Of a DNA stretch of 64,000 nucleotides, positions 33,917 through 43,360 are shown in pieces. The DNA lies in contig CP036296.1 in the NCBI GenBank assembly GCA_007751255.1, positions 5,146,001 to 5,210,000 of the forward strand, given 5' to 3'. The notes below the pieces were generated by a model. It searched no databases and was not told the DNA's origin. It saw only the letters and a program-made list of their open reading frames with translations. The stretch is from Engelhardtia mirabilis. Its GTDB lineage: Bacteria > Planctomycetota > UBA1135 > GCA-002686595. Position 1 is the stretch's first letter, and the number at the start of each line of letters is the position of its first letter. A program made the position numbers and the translations under genes.

Positions 33917-35251
33917 TCACTTCTTGCCCCAGCCGGTCGCAGATCCGGTGCCGCTGCCACCAGGACCACCCTTCATGAATCCCTCGTAGTTGCGCATTAC
34001 GAGCTGCGCGTTCAGGCGGTCGACCATGTCCAGGGCGACGCCAACCACGATCAGGACGGAAGTGCCGCCGAGGAAGTAGGCCAAGCTGCCACTCAGCCCG
34101 GGGATCCGACCGGTGATGAAGTTCGGGACTACCGCGATCAGAGCAAGGAAGAGCGCACCAGCCAGGGTGATCCGGCTGAGCACGCGCTTGATGTGTTCAG
34201 CGGTCCGCACGCCGGGTCGAATCCCCGGGATGAAGGAGCCGTGCTCTCTCAGGTTGTTCGCGATGTCATCCGGCTGGAACATGAGGTTGTTCCAGAAGAA
34301 GCAGAAGAAGAACACCAGGACCATGTACAGCGAGACATAGACGAACCCGTCCGTGTCGCTGAACAGCGACTGCAGGATCTGCCAGTCCATGGCGCTGAAG
34401 ACCAGCGAAGGCAGCATGAAGAGCGCAGAAGCGAAGATGATCGGCATGACGCCGGCCATGTTGACCTTCAGCGGAAGGTAGTGCTTCTGGCCGCCGTAGA
34501 CGCGACGACCTCGTGTCAGTCGAGCGTATTGGATCGGAATCCGGCGCTCGCCCTTCTGGATGAAAACGATCGTCATCACGATCCCGATCCAGATGCCCAC
34601 CAGCGTCAGGACGGTGTTGTAGGCGTCCCCCGAGTTGGTGCTGGTCTGGAAGACCTGACCCAAGCTCTCCGGCATGGTGGCGACGATGTTGGCCATGATC
34701 AGCAGCGATGCGCCGTTGCCGATGCCATGCTCGGTGATCAGCTCGCCGATCCACATCACGGCAATGGCACCGGCCGTCAGACCGACGATGATCACCAGCG
34801 CGGTTCCCAGAGTCGCACCACCCGCACCGAGGACATCGGGGTTCGGTGTCAGCACCGCCACCCAAATCAACAGGGCCTGGATCACCGCCAAGGGCACGGT
34901 GATCAGGCGCGTCCACTGGCTGATCTTCTTCTGACCCGATGCGCCTTCCTTCTGGATGGCCTCCAGGCGCGGCGACACCTTGGTCAGGATCGAGAAAATG
35001 ATCGATGCCGAGATGTACGGCATGATCCCCAGTGAGAAAACAGCGGCCTGGCTCCAGGCGCCCCCGGAGAAGGCGCTCATCATGCCGAGCCAGTTCCCAC
35101 CACCGCTCACTTGCTCCGCAAGGGCATCCAGGTTCACGCCAGGCAGCGGAATCTTGAAGCCGATCCGGAATGCGAACAGAAGCCCGAGAGTCGCAGTGAT
35201 CCGACTACGGGTCTCCTCGTTCTTGAAGAGATGGAAGATGGGGTGATCCAC
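33917..35251 (-). CDS. secY: protein translocase subunit SecY
   Basis: Channel subunit of the general secretion translocon. The 444-residue protein has about ten hydrophobic TM segments, the N-terminal ATLGLLFAFRIGFKIPLPGV, the plug/TM2 region with SIIFSILTKVSPRLEAIQKE, the conserved GERRIPIQYARL loop and the PGIRPG motif near the C5 loop. A GTG start matches the expected N terminus. It follows rplO by 23 bp; adk begins 12 bp later. Confidence 0.97.
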   Translation of the reverse strand: MDHPIFHLFKNEETRSRITATLGLLFAFRIGFKIPLPGVNLDALAEQVSGGGNWLGMMSAFSGGAWSQAAVFSLGIMPYISASIIFSILTKVSPRLEAIQKEGASGQKKISQWTRLITVPLAVIQALLIWVAVLTPNPDVLGAGGATLGTALVIIVGLTAGAIAVMWIGELITEHGIGNGASLLIMANIVATMPESLGQVFQTSTNSGDAYNTVLTLVGIWIGIVMTIVFIQKGERRIPIQYARLTRGRRVYGGQKHYLPLKVNMAGVMPIIFASALFMLPSLVFSAMDWQILQSLFSDTDGFVYVSLYMVLVFFFCFFWNNLMFQPDDIANNLREHGSFIPGIRPGVRTAEHIKRVLSRITLAGALFLALIAVVPNFITGRIPGLSGSLAYFLGGTSVLIVVGVALDMVDRLNAQLVMRNYEGFMKGGPGGSGTGSATGWGKK

Positions 35252-35274
35252 TGGTGCTTGCCTCTGGGGTGGCC

Positions 35275-35763
35275 TCAGGCCTGCGCTTCGGATCCGTCAG
35301 TCACTTCGTTGCCCCGAGCGTCGATCACGACGCAGGTGCCCCCCGCGCCTTCGATCTTGGCGACCGCGGTCTTGCTGAACTTCTGCGCTTGCACGGTCAG
35401 CTTGCGCGTCAGCTCGCCGTTCCCCAGCAACTTGAAGAGCGGCGTGTTGATGCTGACCAGACCACGCTCGAGCACGGCCTTCATCGTCACGACCGCGCCG
35501 TCCTCGAAGACATCGAGGGCACCAACGTTGATGGTCGTGTAGTCCGTGCGGAAACGAGCGTTCTTGAAGCCACGCTTGGGCACGCGACGGTAGATCGGCA
35601 TCTGACCGCCTTCGTAGCCGGGACGGCGACTCGATCCCGAGCGCTGACCCAGTCCCTTGTGGCCTCGACCAGACGTCTTGCCGTTGCCGCTGCCGACGCC
35701 GCGTCCGACACGGTTGCGGGTCTTGTACTTGGTGCCCTTCTGGCAGACCTCTCGAAGATCCAT
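35275..35763 (-). CDS. rplO: 50S ribosomal protein L15
   Basis: Late-assembly 23S-binding protein. The 162-residue protein has the Gly/Arg-rich N terminus (RVGRGVGSGNGKTSGRGHKG), PGYEGGQMPIYRRVPKRGF and the C-terminal alpha/beta domain. It is somewhat longer than the E. coli protein (144). It starts only 5 bp after the rpsE stop: the rpmD (L30) gene normally between them is absent. Confidence 0.97.
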   Translation of the reverse strand: MDLREVCQKGTKYKTRNRVGRGVGSGNGKTSGRGHKGLGQRSGSSRRPGYEGGQMPIYRRVPKRGFKNARFRTDYTTINVGALDVFEDGAVVTMKAVLERGLVSINTPLFKLLGNGELTRKLTVQAQKFSKTAVAKIEGAGGTCVVIDARGNEVTDGSEAQA

Positions 35764-35768
35764 AGTGC

Positions 35769-36281
35769 TCAGAGCTCCACGCCGCGCAGCGCGGCAACTT
35801 CTTCAGGCGTCCGCAGCTGCGAGAATGCAGCGAAGGTTGCCTTGATCAGGTTGATCGGATTGGTCGACCCGTAGGCCTTGGTCAACACGTTGCGGATGCC
35901 GGCCATCTCGCACACGTTCCGGGCGGCGGCTCCGGCGATGATTCCGGTGCCCTCTGACGCGGGCAACAGCCGGACCATCGCGCCGCAGTAGCGTCCGGTC
36001 ACCTCGTGGGGGATGGTCCCGTGCTGGTTGAGCGGCACGCGCATGAGATGCTTGCGTGCGTCCTTGTTGCCCTTCTCGATCGCAGCCGGGACCTGGCGAG
36101 CCTTGCCGTAGCCATGGCCCACGATGCCCGCTCGATCACCAGCGATGGTGAGGGCCGAGAAGGAGAAGCGGCGCCCGCCTTTGACCACCGCTGCAGAGCG
36201 GTTGATCTTGACCAGCACCTCGGTCAGATTCTGGATCTCGGCTGCTTCGGCCGTGTCCAGGTAGGCGATTCCGTCGTTCAT
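35769..36281 (-). CDS. rpsE: 30S ribosomal protein S5
   Basis: Contributes to decoding fidelity with S4. The 170-residue protein has the N-terminal dsRBD-like domain (VLVKINRSAAVVKGGRRFSF, VGHGYGKARQVPAAIEKG) and the C-terminal domain with ASEGTGIIAGAAARNVCEMAGI. The length is normal. Between rplR and rplO; no rpmD follows. Confidence 0.97.
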   Translation of the reverse strand: MNDGIAYLDTAEAAEIQNLTEVLVKINRSAAVVKGGRRFSFSALTIAGDRAGIVGHGYGKARQVPAAIEKGNKDARKHLMRVPLNQHGTIPHEVTGRYCGAMVRLLPASEGTGIIAGAAARNVCEMAGIRNVLTKAYGSTNPINLIKATFAAFSQLRTPEEVAALRGVEL

Positions 36282-36353
36282 CAGTCGTTCCGTCGTTCGT
36301 CGTGCGGGAGGGGGGTCTCTCGGAGGAGCATGGGACTCAAGGCTCTGTGGAGA

Positions 36354-36722
36354 TCAGAACTTGAGCCCGGCCTCCCGGGCGGCGTCGGCCAGCGCCTTGA
36401 CGCGGCCGTGGTAGCGGGCTGCGCCGCGATCGAGCACGACGGCTTCGACACCGGCGTCCAGCGAGCGCTTCGCGATCTCCGCCCCGATCAGCGCAGCTCG
36501 CTCGGTCTTGGTCTTGCCGGGGTTCTCCGCGGCGAACGCCTTCGAGCTGCTCGAGACGGAGGCGACCGTGCGGCCGGCTGCGTCGTCGATGATCTGGGCG
36601 TAGATGTGTTTCGATGAGCGGAACACGCTCAAGCGGGGCTTCGACGCCGTGCGACGCAGCTTGGCGCGCACCGACATCTTGCGGCGACTCTTGCGAGCCT
36701 GCTTCTGGAGTGCTTCTTTCAT
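36354..36722 (-). CDS. rplR: 50S ribosomal protein L18
   Basis: Binds 5S rRNA in the central protuberance. The 122-residue protein has a basic N terminus ([16 protein letters not shown]), [20 protein letters not shown] and [20 protein letters not shown] near the end. The ATG at MKEALQKQ is chosen; the longer open frame upstream overlaps rplF in another phase. It is 5 bp from rplF and 72 bp from rpsE. Confidence 0.96.
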   Translation of the reverse strand: MKEALQKQARKSRRKMSVRAKLRRTASKPRLSVFRSSKHIYAQIIDDAAGRTVASVSSSSKAFAAENPGKTKTERAALIGAEIAKRSLDAGVEAVVLDRGAARYHGRVKALADAAREAGLKF

Positions 36723-36727
36723 GACGA

Positions 36728-37276
36728 TCAGCTGCCGAAGCTCTTGCCGGACTTGCGGCGAACATGCTCGCCCACGTAGCGGATGCCCTTGCCCTTGTAG
36801 GGTTCGGGGGGACGGACTGCGCGGATGCGAGCGGCGACCTGGCCGACCGCCTGCTTGTCGACGCCCCGCAGGACGATCTGCGTCGGGACGGGCGTCTCGG
36901 CGTCGATCCCATCGGGGAGCGCGATCTCCACCTGGTGGCAGAAGCCGATATTGAGGACCACCTTGCGTCCCTGGGCCTGCGCGTTCCAACCGACGCCCAC
37001 GATCTCGAGACCCTTCTCGAAGCCGGTCGACACGCCCACCACCATGTTGTTGATGAGGGCACGGGTCAGACCGTGATAGGCCCCCGACTCGCGGTCGGGA
37101 CCGCTGCCATTCGTGGAGACCTGGACGTTGTTGTCCTCGAGGGCCACGTCGATTTCGGGCCGAACCTGAATTTCCAGGGTCCCCTTGGGTCCCTTCACGC
37201 GCACCTGGCGCGGATCCGGGAACTCGACCGTGACACCCGAGGGGATCGGGACCGGTGCTTTGCCGATTCGGGACAT
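36728..37276 (-). CDS. rplF: 50S ribosomal protein L6
   Basis: Near the sarcin-ricin loop. The 182-residue protein starts [18 protein letters not shown] and has two related domains. The second ends with the signature [20 protein letters not shown] and a short tail. Normal length. Starts 3 bp after the rpsH stop, so coupling is likely. Confidence 0.97.
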   Translation of the reverse strand: MSRIGKAPVPIPSGVTVEFPDPRQVRVKGPKGTLEIQVRPEIDVALEDNNVQVSTNGSGPDRESGAYHGLTRALINNMVVGVSTGFEKGLEIVGVGWNAQAQGRKVVLNIGFCHQVEIALPDGIDAETPVPTQIVLRGVDKQAVGQVAARIRAVRPPEPYKGKGIRYVGEHVRRKSGKSFGS

Positions 37277-37279
37277 GGC

Positions 37280-37675
37280 TCAGTAGACCTTGCAGAGGAC
37301 CTCGCCGCCGACGTTCTCACGTCGAGCGGTCCGATCCGAAACGATGCCCTTGGGAGTCGAGAGGACGTAGATGCCGAGGCCTCGCACGACGCGCGGGATG
37401 TCCCTCGCGCCGCGGTACTTCCGGCAGCCAGGCTTGCTGACCCGGTCGATGGCGCGAATCACGCGCTCACCGTCGGGGCCGTATTTGAGATTGATCACCA
37501 GCGTGCTGGAGGGCGTCGCAGGCTGAACCTCGTATCCGTCGATGAAGCCCTCAGCTTTGAGCGCTTCGGCGATCCCCACCTTCATTCGAGAGGCGGGCAT
37601 CTTGGTCTGTGCGGCACGGTTCGAATTCGCGTTGCGAATCCGAGTCAGCATGTCCGCGATCGGGTCGGTCATCAT
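37280..37675 (-). CDS. rpsH: 30S ribosomal protein S8
   Basis: Binds the central domain of 16S rRNA and represses the spc operon in E. coli. The 131 residues include [33 protein letters not shown] and the C-terminal GEVLCKVY. Two consecutive Met codons are possible starts. It follows rplE after only 49 bp: the rpsN (S14) gene usually found between rplE and rpsH is missing. Confidence 0.97.
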   Translation of the reverse strand: MMTDPIADMLTRIRNANSNRAAQTKMPASRMKVGIAEALKAEGFIDGYEVQPATPSSTLVINLKYGPDGERVIRAIDRVSKPGCRKYRGARDIPRVVRGLGIYVLSTPKGIVSDRTARRENVGGEVLCKVY

Positions 37676-37724
37676 GGTGCGTGTCTCCGGTCGGTCTTGG
37701 TCGAGGAGTGGCAGGACGACCCGC

Positions 37725-38282
37725 TCAGGCGGAGATGGCCTCGGGACGGCGGAAGGGCATACCGAACTCGGTCAACAGCGCAGTTGCCTGCTCGTCGTTG
37801 GCGGCGTTGGTCACGAAGGTGATGTCCATGCCCTGATGGTGCTGGACCTTGTCCAACTCGATCTCGGGGAAGACGGTCTGGTCGCTGAGGCCGAGGGTGT
37901 AGTTGCCGCGCCCGTCGAGGTTGGTTCCGACACCGCGGAAGTCGCGGATGCGGGGCAGGACCAAGCTGATCAGTCGGTCCGCGAACTCCCACATGTGGTT
38001 GCCACGCAGGGTCACCGCACAACCGATGGGCATGCCCTGGCGCAGCTTGAAGCCGGCGATAGAACGACGAGCAAGCCGGATCGTCGGCCGCTGGCCGGTG
38101 ATCAGCCCGAGGTCCTTGGCGGCCATCTCGACCAGCGCCTTGTTCTCGACAGCGCCCTTGACGCCCATGTTGACGACGATCTTCAGCAACTTCGGAGCTG
38201 CCATGACGTTGTTGATGCCGTAGTCGGCCATCAGCTTCGCGCGGATCTCGTCGTCGTACTGTTTCTTGAGCCGGGGTTGCAT
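37725..38282 (-). CDS. rplE: 50S ribosomal protein L5
   Basis: 5S rRNA-binding protein that contacts the P-site tRNA. The 185-residue protein has MQPRLKKQYDDEIRAKLM at the start, KIVVNMGVKGAVENKALVE, GQRPTIRLARRSIAGFKLRQ and GRGNYTLGLSDQTVFPEIEL. The ATG start has GAGGG 5 nt upstream; a GTG 12 nt further up would overlap rplX. Downstream, rpsN is absent. Confidence 0.96.
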   Translation of the reverse strand: MQPRLKKQYDDEIRAKLMADYGINNVMAAPKLLKIVVNMGVKGAVENKALVEMAAKDLGLITGQRPTIRLARRSIAGFKLRQGMPIGCAVTLRGNHMWEFADRLISLVLPRIRDFRGVGTNLDGRGNYTLGLSDQTVFPEIELDKVQHHQGMDITFVTNAANDEQATALLTEFGMPFRRPEAISA

Positions 38283-38283
38283 T

Positions 38284-38550
38284 TCAGCCCTCACTGCTGG
38301 GCCGCTTGCGGGTGCCCTTGCCGGTGCTCGGATCGAGCAGCATCACGTTACTTGCGTGGACGGAGCAGGCCTCCTGGACCCGCTCACCCTTGGGGTTCTG
38401 CGGATCGGTGGACTTGCGATGCTTCCAGCGCAGGTTCACGCCATCGACGATCACACGCCCGTTCTCCCGATCGACGAGCAGGATCTCGCCGTTCGCGCCC
38501 TTGTTGTTGCCGGCGATGACGACAACCTTGTCACCTCTCTTGAACTTCAT
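38284..38550 (-). CDS. rplX: 50S ribosomal protein L24
   Basis: Assembly-initiator protein with a KOW motif (KRGDKVVVIAGNNKGANGEI, residues 4-23). At 88 residues it is shorter than E. coli L24 (104), lacking part of the C-terminal extension. Its ATG overlaps the rplN stop by one base (TGATG), and rplE starts one base after its own stop, so the three are tightly coupled. Confidence 0.96.
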   Translation of the reverse strand: MKFKRGDKVVVIAGNNKGANGEILLVDRENGRVIVDGVNLRWKHRKSTDPQNPKGERVQEACSVHASNVMLLDPSTGKGTRKRPSSEG

Positions 38551-38918
38551 CAGACGACCTCCTGGGCCAAGGAGACGATCTTCATGTAGTTCCGCTCCCG
38601 GAGCTCACGAGCGACCGCTCCGAAGATGCGAGTTCCACGCGGGTTCCCCTCGGCATCGATGATGACGAGCGCGTTCCGGTCGAACTTGACGTAGGAGCCG
38701 TCACTACGGCGCGTGTTCTTGCGAACTCGGACGATCACCCCGCGCACCACTGTCCCGGGCTTGAGCTCCGAACCGGGGATGGCGCGGCGAATCGAACACA
38801 CGACGACATCACCCAGGCCGGCGTAACGACGGTGAGTTCCGCCGAGCACCTTGATACACATCGCCCGCTTGGCGCCGGTGTTGTCGGCGACGTCGAGGAT
38901 GGTCTGCATCTGAATCAC
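38550..38918 (-). CDS. rplN: 50S ribosomal protein L14
   Basis: Forms an intersubunit bridge. The 122 residues begin [20 protein letters not shown] and include [20 protein letters not shown] and [16 protein letters not shown], all canonical. The start is GTG and overlaps the rpsQ stop as GTGA. Overlaps rplX by one base. Confidence 0.97.
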   Translation of the reverse strand: MIQMQTILDVADNTGAKRAMCIKVLGGTHRRYAGLGDVVVCSIRRAIPGSELKPGTVVRGVIVRVRKNTRRSDGSYVKFDRNALVIIDAEGNPRGTRIFGAVARELRERNYMKIVSLAQEVV

Positions 38919-39259
38919 GCGTCACCCCCTTCGACCTCGGAAGTCATGGACTCGGCACCCGTCTCGGCCGCAGTCGGGTCGGTACGCAGTGCGGGCGACT
39001 CGAGGATGCGAACCAACCGCCAGCGCTTGGTCTTCGAGAGCGGCCGGGTCGCGGCCACTTCGACGGTGTCCCCCACGTGCGCTTCGTTGAGCTCATCGTG
39101 GGCGTGGTACTTCTTGTGGCTCCGGACGAACTTGCCGTACTTCGGGTGCGCGAAGCGGCGTTCGACGAGGACGGTGATGGACTTGTCCATCTTGTCGCTC
39201 GTCACCACTCCCTGAAGCAACCGGCGGCGGTTCCGGGTCTGTGTTTGGGTATCGGACAT
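38915..39259 (-). CDS. rpsQ: 30S ribosomal protein S17
   Basis: Early 16S-binding protein. The OB fold contains [39 protein letters not shown] and [20 protein letters not shown]. At 114 residues it is longer than E. coli S17 (84) because of an acidic C-terminal tail of about 30 residues that is not part of the fold. It overlaps rplN by 4 nt and follows rpmC by 68 bp. Confidence 0.95.
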   Translation of the reverse strand: MSDTQTQTRNRRRLLQGVVTSDKMDKSITVLVERRFAHPKYGKFVRSHKKYHAHDELNEAHVGDTVEVAATRPLSKTKRWRLVRILESPALRTDPTAAETGAESMTSEVEGGDA

Positions 39260-39327
39260 GGGCCGTTTCCTGTGTTCTCTGGGGCGCCGACTGGTCGGAG
39301 CCGCGGGTCGCTCGCGCTCCGCTGCGG

Positions 39328-39543
39328 TCAGTTGCGGGGTTCTTGACCGCGAACGCCGCTCGTGCGCTCGTGGAGGACGGTGTTGATGCGGGCGATAGCC
39401 CGACGGACGGCCCGTACCCGCGACGGAGTCGCGTTGGCCTCGGTGGACGAGCGGAACCGCAGTTCGAAGAGCTCCTTCTGCAGGTTGCCCTTGTCGAACT
39501 TCAGCTCGGCGTCCGTCTTGCTGCGCACCTCTTCGGCGTTCAT
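39328..39543 (-). CDS. rpmC: 50S ribosomal protein L29
   Basis: Exit-tunnel protein near the SRP docking site. The 71-residue two-helix protein starts [14 protein letters not shown] and contains [20 protein letters not shown] and [18 protein letters not shown]. The length is slightly above E. coli (63). Eighty bases separate it from rplP, more than usual. Confidence 0.95.
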   Translation of the reverse strand: MNAEEVRSKTDAELKFDKGNLQKELFELRFRSSTEANATPSRVRAVRRAIARINTVLHERTSGVRGQEPRN

Positions 39544-39623
39544 CGAACTAATCCAGCGCTTTGTACTGCTGCGTGTATTGCGGCTGCGGGGAATGCGGCT
39601 GCGTTGATTGCGGTCGGTGTCGA

Positions 39624-40043
39624 TCAGTGGGTCGGGAGGCGCCGAACCATGCGGACCTTGATCGGCATCTTGTGCGCGACCCGCTTGAAGGCCAGCTTGG
39701 CCTTCTCTTCGGGGACGCCACCCAGTTCGTAGAGAATCGTCCCGGGCTTCACGACGGCGGCCCAGAAGTCGACGTCGCCCTTGCCCTTACCCATTCGGGT
39801 CTCGGCCGGCTTCGCCGAGATCGGCTTGTGGGGGAAGACGCGGATCCAGATCTTCGCGGCGCCGCCGGTAGCGCGGTTGGCCGCGACACGTCCAGCCTCG
39901 ATCTGCCGCCCGGTGATCCAGGCGGCATCGAGCGCCTGGAGGCCGAACTCACCGAAAGAGACGCGGTTGCCGCGGGTGGCGAAGCCCTTCACGCGGCCTC
40001 GGAATGATTTGCGGTACTTCGACCGCTTGGGCATGAGGGCCAT
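39624..40043 (-). CDS. rplP: 50S ribosomal protein L16
   Basis: Organises the A-site region of 23S rRNA. The 139 residues include [20 protein letters not shown], the central [20 protein letters not shown] and [20 protein letters not shown]. The basic Arg-loop region is intact. It is 9 bp downstream of rpsC. Confidence 0.97.
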   Translation of the reverse strand: MALMPKRSKYRKSFRGRVKGFATRGNRVSFGEFGLQALDAAWITGRQIEAGRVAANRATGGAAKIWIRVFPHKPISAKPAETRMGKGKGDVDFWAAVVKPGTILYELGGVPEEKAKLAFKRVAHKMPIKVRMVRRLPTH

Positions 40044-40052
40044 GGCGCTCTC

Positions 40053-40814
40053 CTACTCTCGCTTGGCGCCGCGCGAGCGGTCGCCTCCACGTCCACGGCG
40101 ATCGCCACCACCCGTTCCGACGAGTCCGTCGTTGCGCTCATCGCGCGCGACGCCGCCGAGGGGGAAGCGGTAGTCCAGTTTCTTGCCGACGTCTACGTCG
40201 CCCTTGTAGATCCAGACCTTGACGCCGATGACGCCGTAGGTGGTCTTGGCCAGCGCGGTTCCGTAGTCGACGTAGCTTCGCAGGGTCGAGAGCGGCACAC
40301 GCCCCTCTCGCTCCTTCGCGGTCCGAGCCATCTCAGCGCCACCAAGGCGACCGTTCATCTCGACCTTGATGCCCTTGGCACCGGCCTGAACCGTGGTCTG
40401 AATGGCCTTCTTCATCGCGCGACGGAAGGCCATGCGCTTCTCGAGAGCCTCGGCGATCATCTCGGCGACCAGGGTCGCCTCGAGCTCGGGGCGCTTGATC
40501 TCCCGCACTGTCAGGTGGCAGGTCATCTGAGTGATGCGCTGGAGCTCCTTCTTGAGGGCATCCACGCGCACCCCCTTGCGACCGACGAGGACGCCGGGTC
40601 GCGCGGTGTGCACGATCACGTTGACCGCCTCACTCGTGCGTTCGATCTCGATACGCGGAATACCGGCCGCCTTGAACTCCTTGCGGATGTAGCGACGGAT
40701 CTTCTGATCCTCCGCCAGAAGGCGGGGGTAGTCCTTCTTGTTGGCGTACCAGCGCGATCGCCACGGTTCGATGACCGCGATGCGATAGCCGGTGGGGTGA
40801 ACCTTTTGTCCCAT
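40053..40814 (-). CDS. rpsC: 30S ribosomal protein S3
   Basis: Part of the mRNA entry helicase. The 253-residue protein starts [14 protein letters not shown], has a KH domain ([20 protein letters not shown]) and the C-terminal [20 protein letters not shown] region. The last 25-30 residues form an Arg/Gly/Asp-rich tail longer than in E. coli. It follows rplV by 24 bp. Confidence 0.97.
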   Translation of the reverse strand: MGQKVHPTGYRIAVIEPWRSRWYANKKDYPRLLAEDQKIRRYIRKEFKAAGIPRIEIERTSEAVNVIVHTARPGVLVGRKGVRVDALKKELQRITQMTCHLTVREIKRPELEATLVAEMIAEALEKRMAFRRAMKKAIQTTVQAGAKGIKVEMNGRLGGAEMARTAKEREGRVPLSTLRSYVDYGTALAKTTYGVIGVKVWIYKGDVDVGKKLDYRFPLGGVARDERNDGLVGTGGGDRRGRGGDRSRGAKRE

Positions 40815-40838
40815 TCGTTAGTTCTCTAGCTTCGGGAG

Positions 40839-41210
40839 TCAGGCGTCGGCTTCGCGGACGACGACGGTCAGATGACTGGTGCGCTTGCGGAACGGCATGG
40901 CTCGGCCCTGGGGGCCGGGACGCCAGCGCATACGGTTGTTGAGCAGGGGCCCGTCGTCGGCGCGGCAATCGCAGATCACCAGCCGGTTGACGTTGACGTT
41001 GGGGTCCTGAGACGCGTTTGCAACGGCGGACTTGAGCACCTTCAAGTAGTAGGCGGCCGCGCGCTGCGGGGCGAACTCGAGGAACTGAAGGGCCGTGTTG
41101 ACGTCCTTGCCGCGGATCGCGTCAGCGACGAGTCGGCCCTTGCGGGCCGTCATACGCGCGTAGCGATGAAGGGCCCGAAACTCGGGCTTGGCTGCGGTTG
41201 TGGTTGCCAT
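40839..41210 (-). CDS. rplV: 50S ribosomal protein L22
   Basis: Lines the exit tunnel; its beta-hairpin is at residues about 85-105. The 123-residue protein includes RYARMTARKGRLVADAIRGK, AAYYLKVLKSAVANASQDPN and the C-terminal hairpin RWRPGPQGRAMPFRKRTSHL. Normal macrolide-site features were not examined further. It follows rpsS by 1 bp. Confidence 0.97.
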   Translation of the reverse strand: MATTTAAKPEFRALHRYARMTARKGRLVADAIRGKDVNTALQFLEFAPQRAAAYYLKVLKSAVANASQDPNVNVNRLVICDCRADDGPLLNNRMRWRPGPQGRAMPFRKRTSHLTVVVREADA

Positions 41211-41211
41211 G

Positions 41212-41493
41212 TCAGCGTCCCTTCTTGCTTTCCTTCTTGTTGGTGTGGCCGCGGAACTGGCGGGTCGGAGAGAACTCCCCCAGCTTGTGACCGACCATGT
41301 CCTCGGTGACCTGCACCTTCAGGTGGTGTCGCCCGTTGTGGACCATGAAGGTGTGGCCGATGAAGTCGGGCGAGATCATGCTCGCGCGCGCCCATGTCTT
41401 GATGGGTTGGCGCGAACCGGAATCGTTCGCCTTGGCGACCTTGATCGCCAGCTTCGGGTCGATGTAGGGGCCCTTGCGGATGCTGCGTCCCAA
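41212..41493 (-). CDS. rpsS: 30S ribosomal protein S19
   Basis: Head protein forming a pair with S13. The 93 residues include [35 protein letters not shown] and [22 protein letters not shown] start is used in this reading; GAGG lies 5 nt upstream, and the canonical N terminus supports it. The gap to rplB upstream is 68 bp. Confidence 0.96.
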   Translation of the reverse strand: MGRSIRKGPYIDPKLAIKVAKANDSGSRQPIKTWARASMISPDFIGHTFMVHNGRHHLKVQVTEDMVGHKLGEFSPTRQFRGHTNKKESKKGR

Positions 41494-41561
41494 TGGATCC
41501 TCGTTGTGTCTCGGTGCGTTGCGGGTCTTCGGCGTCTACCTGGAGCTGCTCAGCCCTAGGC

Positions 41562-42395
41562 TCAGCGACCCGACTTGCGGCGACGGAGGATGAACTTGTC
41601 CGTCGGGTTGTTCTTGCGACGGGTACGACCACCCTTGGACAGGACCGCGGTCGGTCCACAGGGGTGACGACCACCAGCGGTACGCCCTTCACCACCACCC
41701 ATGGGGTGGTCGACCGGGTTCATGGCAGTACCACGAACTTCGGGGCGGCGGCCCTTGTGACGCTTGCGTCCGGCCTTGCCGAGCTTGACGTTCTGGTGGT
41801 CCGTGTTACCGACCCGACCGATGGTCGCTCGGCACTGGATGTGGACTCTGCGCAGCTCGCCTGAGGGCAGCGAAACGATCGCGTAGTCTCCATCGCGGGC
41901 GGTCAGCTGCGCGGAGCTTCCGGCGCTGCGGCAGACCTGGGCGCCGCGGCCGATCTTGAGCTCGATGTTGTGGATCGTGAGGCCGATCGGGATGTCCGCC
42001 AGCTTCATCGCCACGCCCGGGTTGGGGTCGGACCCTGCGCCCGACACGATGGTCTGGCCGGCCTTGAGGCCCAGGGGCGCGATGATGTAGCGCTTCTCGC
42101 CGTCCGCGTAGTGCAGCAGCGCGATGTTGGCCGTGCGGTTGGGGTCGTACTCGATGGTCGCGACCTTGGCCGGCACGCCGTCCTTGTTGCGCTTCCAGTC
42201 GATCAGGCGGTAGCGGCGCTTGTGCCCCCCACCGCGGCGGCGGGAGGTGATGCGGCCATGGTTGTTGCGACCGCCGGTCTTCTTAAGCGGCCGGAGAAGA
42301 CTCTTCTCCGGCTTGGAAGACGTCAACTCCTCGAAGTCGAGGACGTTGCCGTGGCGACGCCCCGGCGAGGTCGGCTTGTAGCTCTTGATACCCAT
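41562..42395 (-). CDS. rplB: 50S ribosomal protein L2
   Basis: Essential for subunit association and peptidyl transfer. The 277-residue protein starts [14 protein letters not shown] and ends with the conserved region [18 protein letters not shown], in which the catalytically implicated His lies. Length is standard (273-277). It lies between rplW and rpsS. Confidence 0.98.
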   Translation of the reverse strand: MGIKSYKPTSPGRRHGNVLDFEELTSSKPEKSLLRPLKKTGGRNNHGRITSRRRGGGHKRRYRLIDWKRNKDGVPAKVATIEYDPNRTANIALLHYADGEKRYIIAPLGLKAGQTIVSGAGSDPNPGVAMKLADIPIGLTIHNIELKIGRGAQVCRSAGSSAQLTARDGDYAIVSLPSGELRRVHIQCRATIGRVGNTDHQNVKLGKAGRKRHKGRRPEVRGTAMNPVDHPMGGGEGRTAGGRHPCGPTAVLSKGGRTRRKNNPTDKFILRRRKSGR

Positions 42396-42416
42396 TAGAA
42401 GAACTCTGTTCCTACC

Positions 42417-42707
42417 TCAGATGACGTCGATGGACTGACCGTCGGCGAGCTTGACCATGGCCTTTTTCCAGTCAGGCTTCTTGCCGGCAACATAGCCGCG
42501 GCGGCGGGTCTTGCCCCGCACATGGAGCGTGTTGACGCTCTCGACCTTGACCTCGAAGAGGGCCTCGACTGCCTGCCGGATCTCGACCTTGTTGGCGTCG
42601 ACCGGGACTCGGAAGTGATAGGCGTTGCGCTCCGCCATGTCGCCCGAGGACTTCTCGGTCACGACAGGCTTGCGGAGGACTCGGTAGTGGCGGTCGAGAG
42701 CAGTCAC
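42417..42707 (-). CDS. rplW: 50S ribosomal protein L23
   Basis: Exit-tunnel protein and docking point for SRP and trigger factor. The 96-residue protein includes VLRKPVVTEKSSGDMAERNA, NKVEIRQAVEALFEVKVESV and KTRRRGYVAGKKPDWKKAMV. The GTG start overlaps the rplD stop as GTGA and has GGAGGT 6 nt upstream, so the start is well supported. Confidence 0.96.
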   Translation of the reverse strand: MTALDRHYRVLRKPVVTEKSSGDMAERNAYHFRVPVDANKVEIRQAVEALFEVKVESVNTLHVRGKTRRRGYVAGKKPDWKKAMVKLADGQSIDVI

Positions 42708-43360
42708 GCGGCACCTCCGTCAGTGCTCGAGCTTGCGGCTTCGGGCTTGCCAACGCGGGCGATCAAGGCATCCATGGCCGACGCTTCGGCGATGATCAGG
42801 CCGCCGGCGACGACGTCGTGGGCGCACAGGTCTTGGGCCGTGGAGACCCGAACCCCGGCGAAGTTCCGGAAGGACTTCCACACGTTCTGGTCGGCTTCAC
42901 CGAGCACCACCACCGCGCGGCGGGGGTTGCCGAGGTCAGTCAGGATCTTGCGGGCCACCTTGGACGAGGGGCTCGAGAACTGACCGAGGTCAGCGATCAC
43001 GACCTCTTCGTCGCGCAACTTGCCGGCGATGGCGGATCGCAGGGCAACCCGGCGAGCCTTCACGGGCATGTGGTAGCTGAAGTCGCGGGGTTTGGGCCCG
43101 AAGACCGTCCCACCACCACGCCAGATGGGCGACTTGCGGTCACCGGCGCGAGCCCGACCGGTGTGCTTCTGCTTCCAGGGCTTCGCGTTGCTGCCTTTGA
43201 CCTCGGAGCGGCCACGGGTGCTCGCGTTGCCCTGACGCTGGTTCGCCTGGTACATGACCACGGCGTCCTTCAGGGTGCGGTAGAGCACGGAGCCGCCGAA
43301 GGGCGCCTCGTCGAACTCCACCTGACCGACGGCGCCGGCCTTGTAGCTCTTGAGCTGCAT
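42704..43360 (-). CDS. rplD: 50S ribosomal protein L4
   Basis: Exit-tunnel protein and, in E. coli, autogenous regulator of the S10 operon. The 218 residues include the tunnel loop with [20 protein letters not shown] and [20 protein letters not shown], and the C-terminal Rossmann-like domain. Slightly longer than E. coli (201). Its start overlaps the rplC stop by one base. Confidence 0.97.
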   Translation of the reverse strand: MQLKSYKAGAVGQVEFDEAPFGGSVLYRTLKDAVVMYQANQRQGNASTRGRSEVKGSNAKPWKQKHTGRARAGDRKSPIWRGGGTVFGPKPRDFSYHMPVKARRVALRSAIAGKLRDEEVVIADLGQFSSPSSKVARKILTDLGNPRRAVVVLGEADQNVWKSFRNFAGVRVSTAQDLCAHDVVAGGLIIAEASAMDALIARVGKPEAASSSTDGGAA

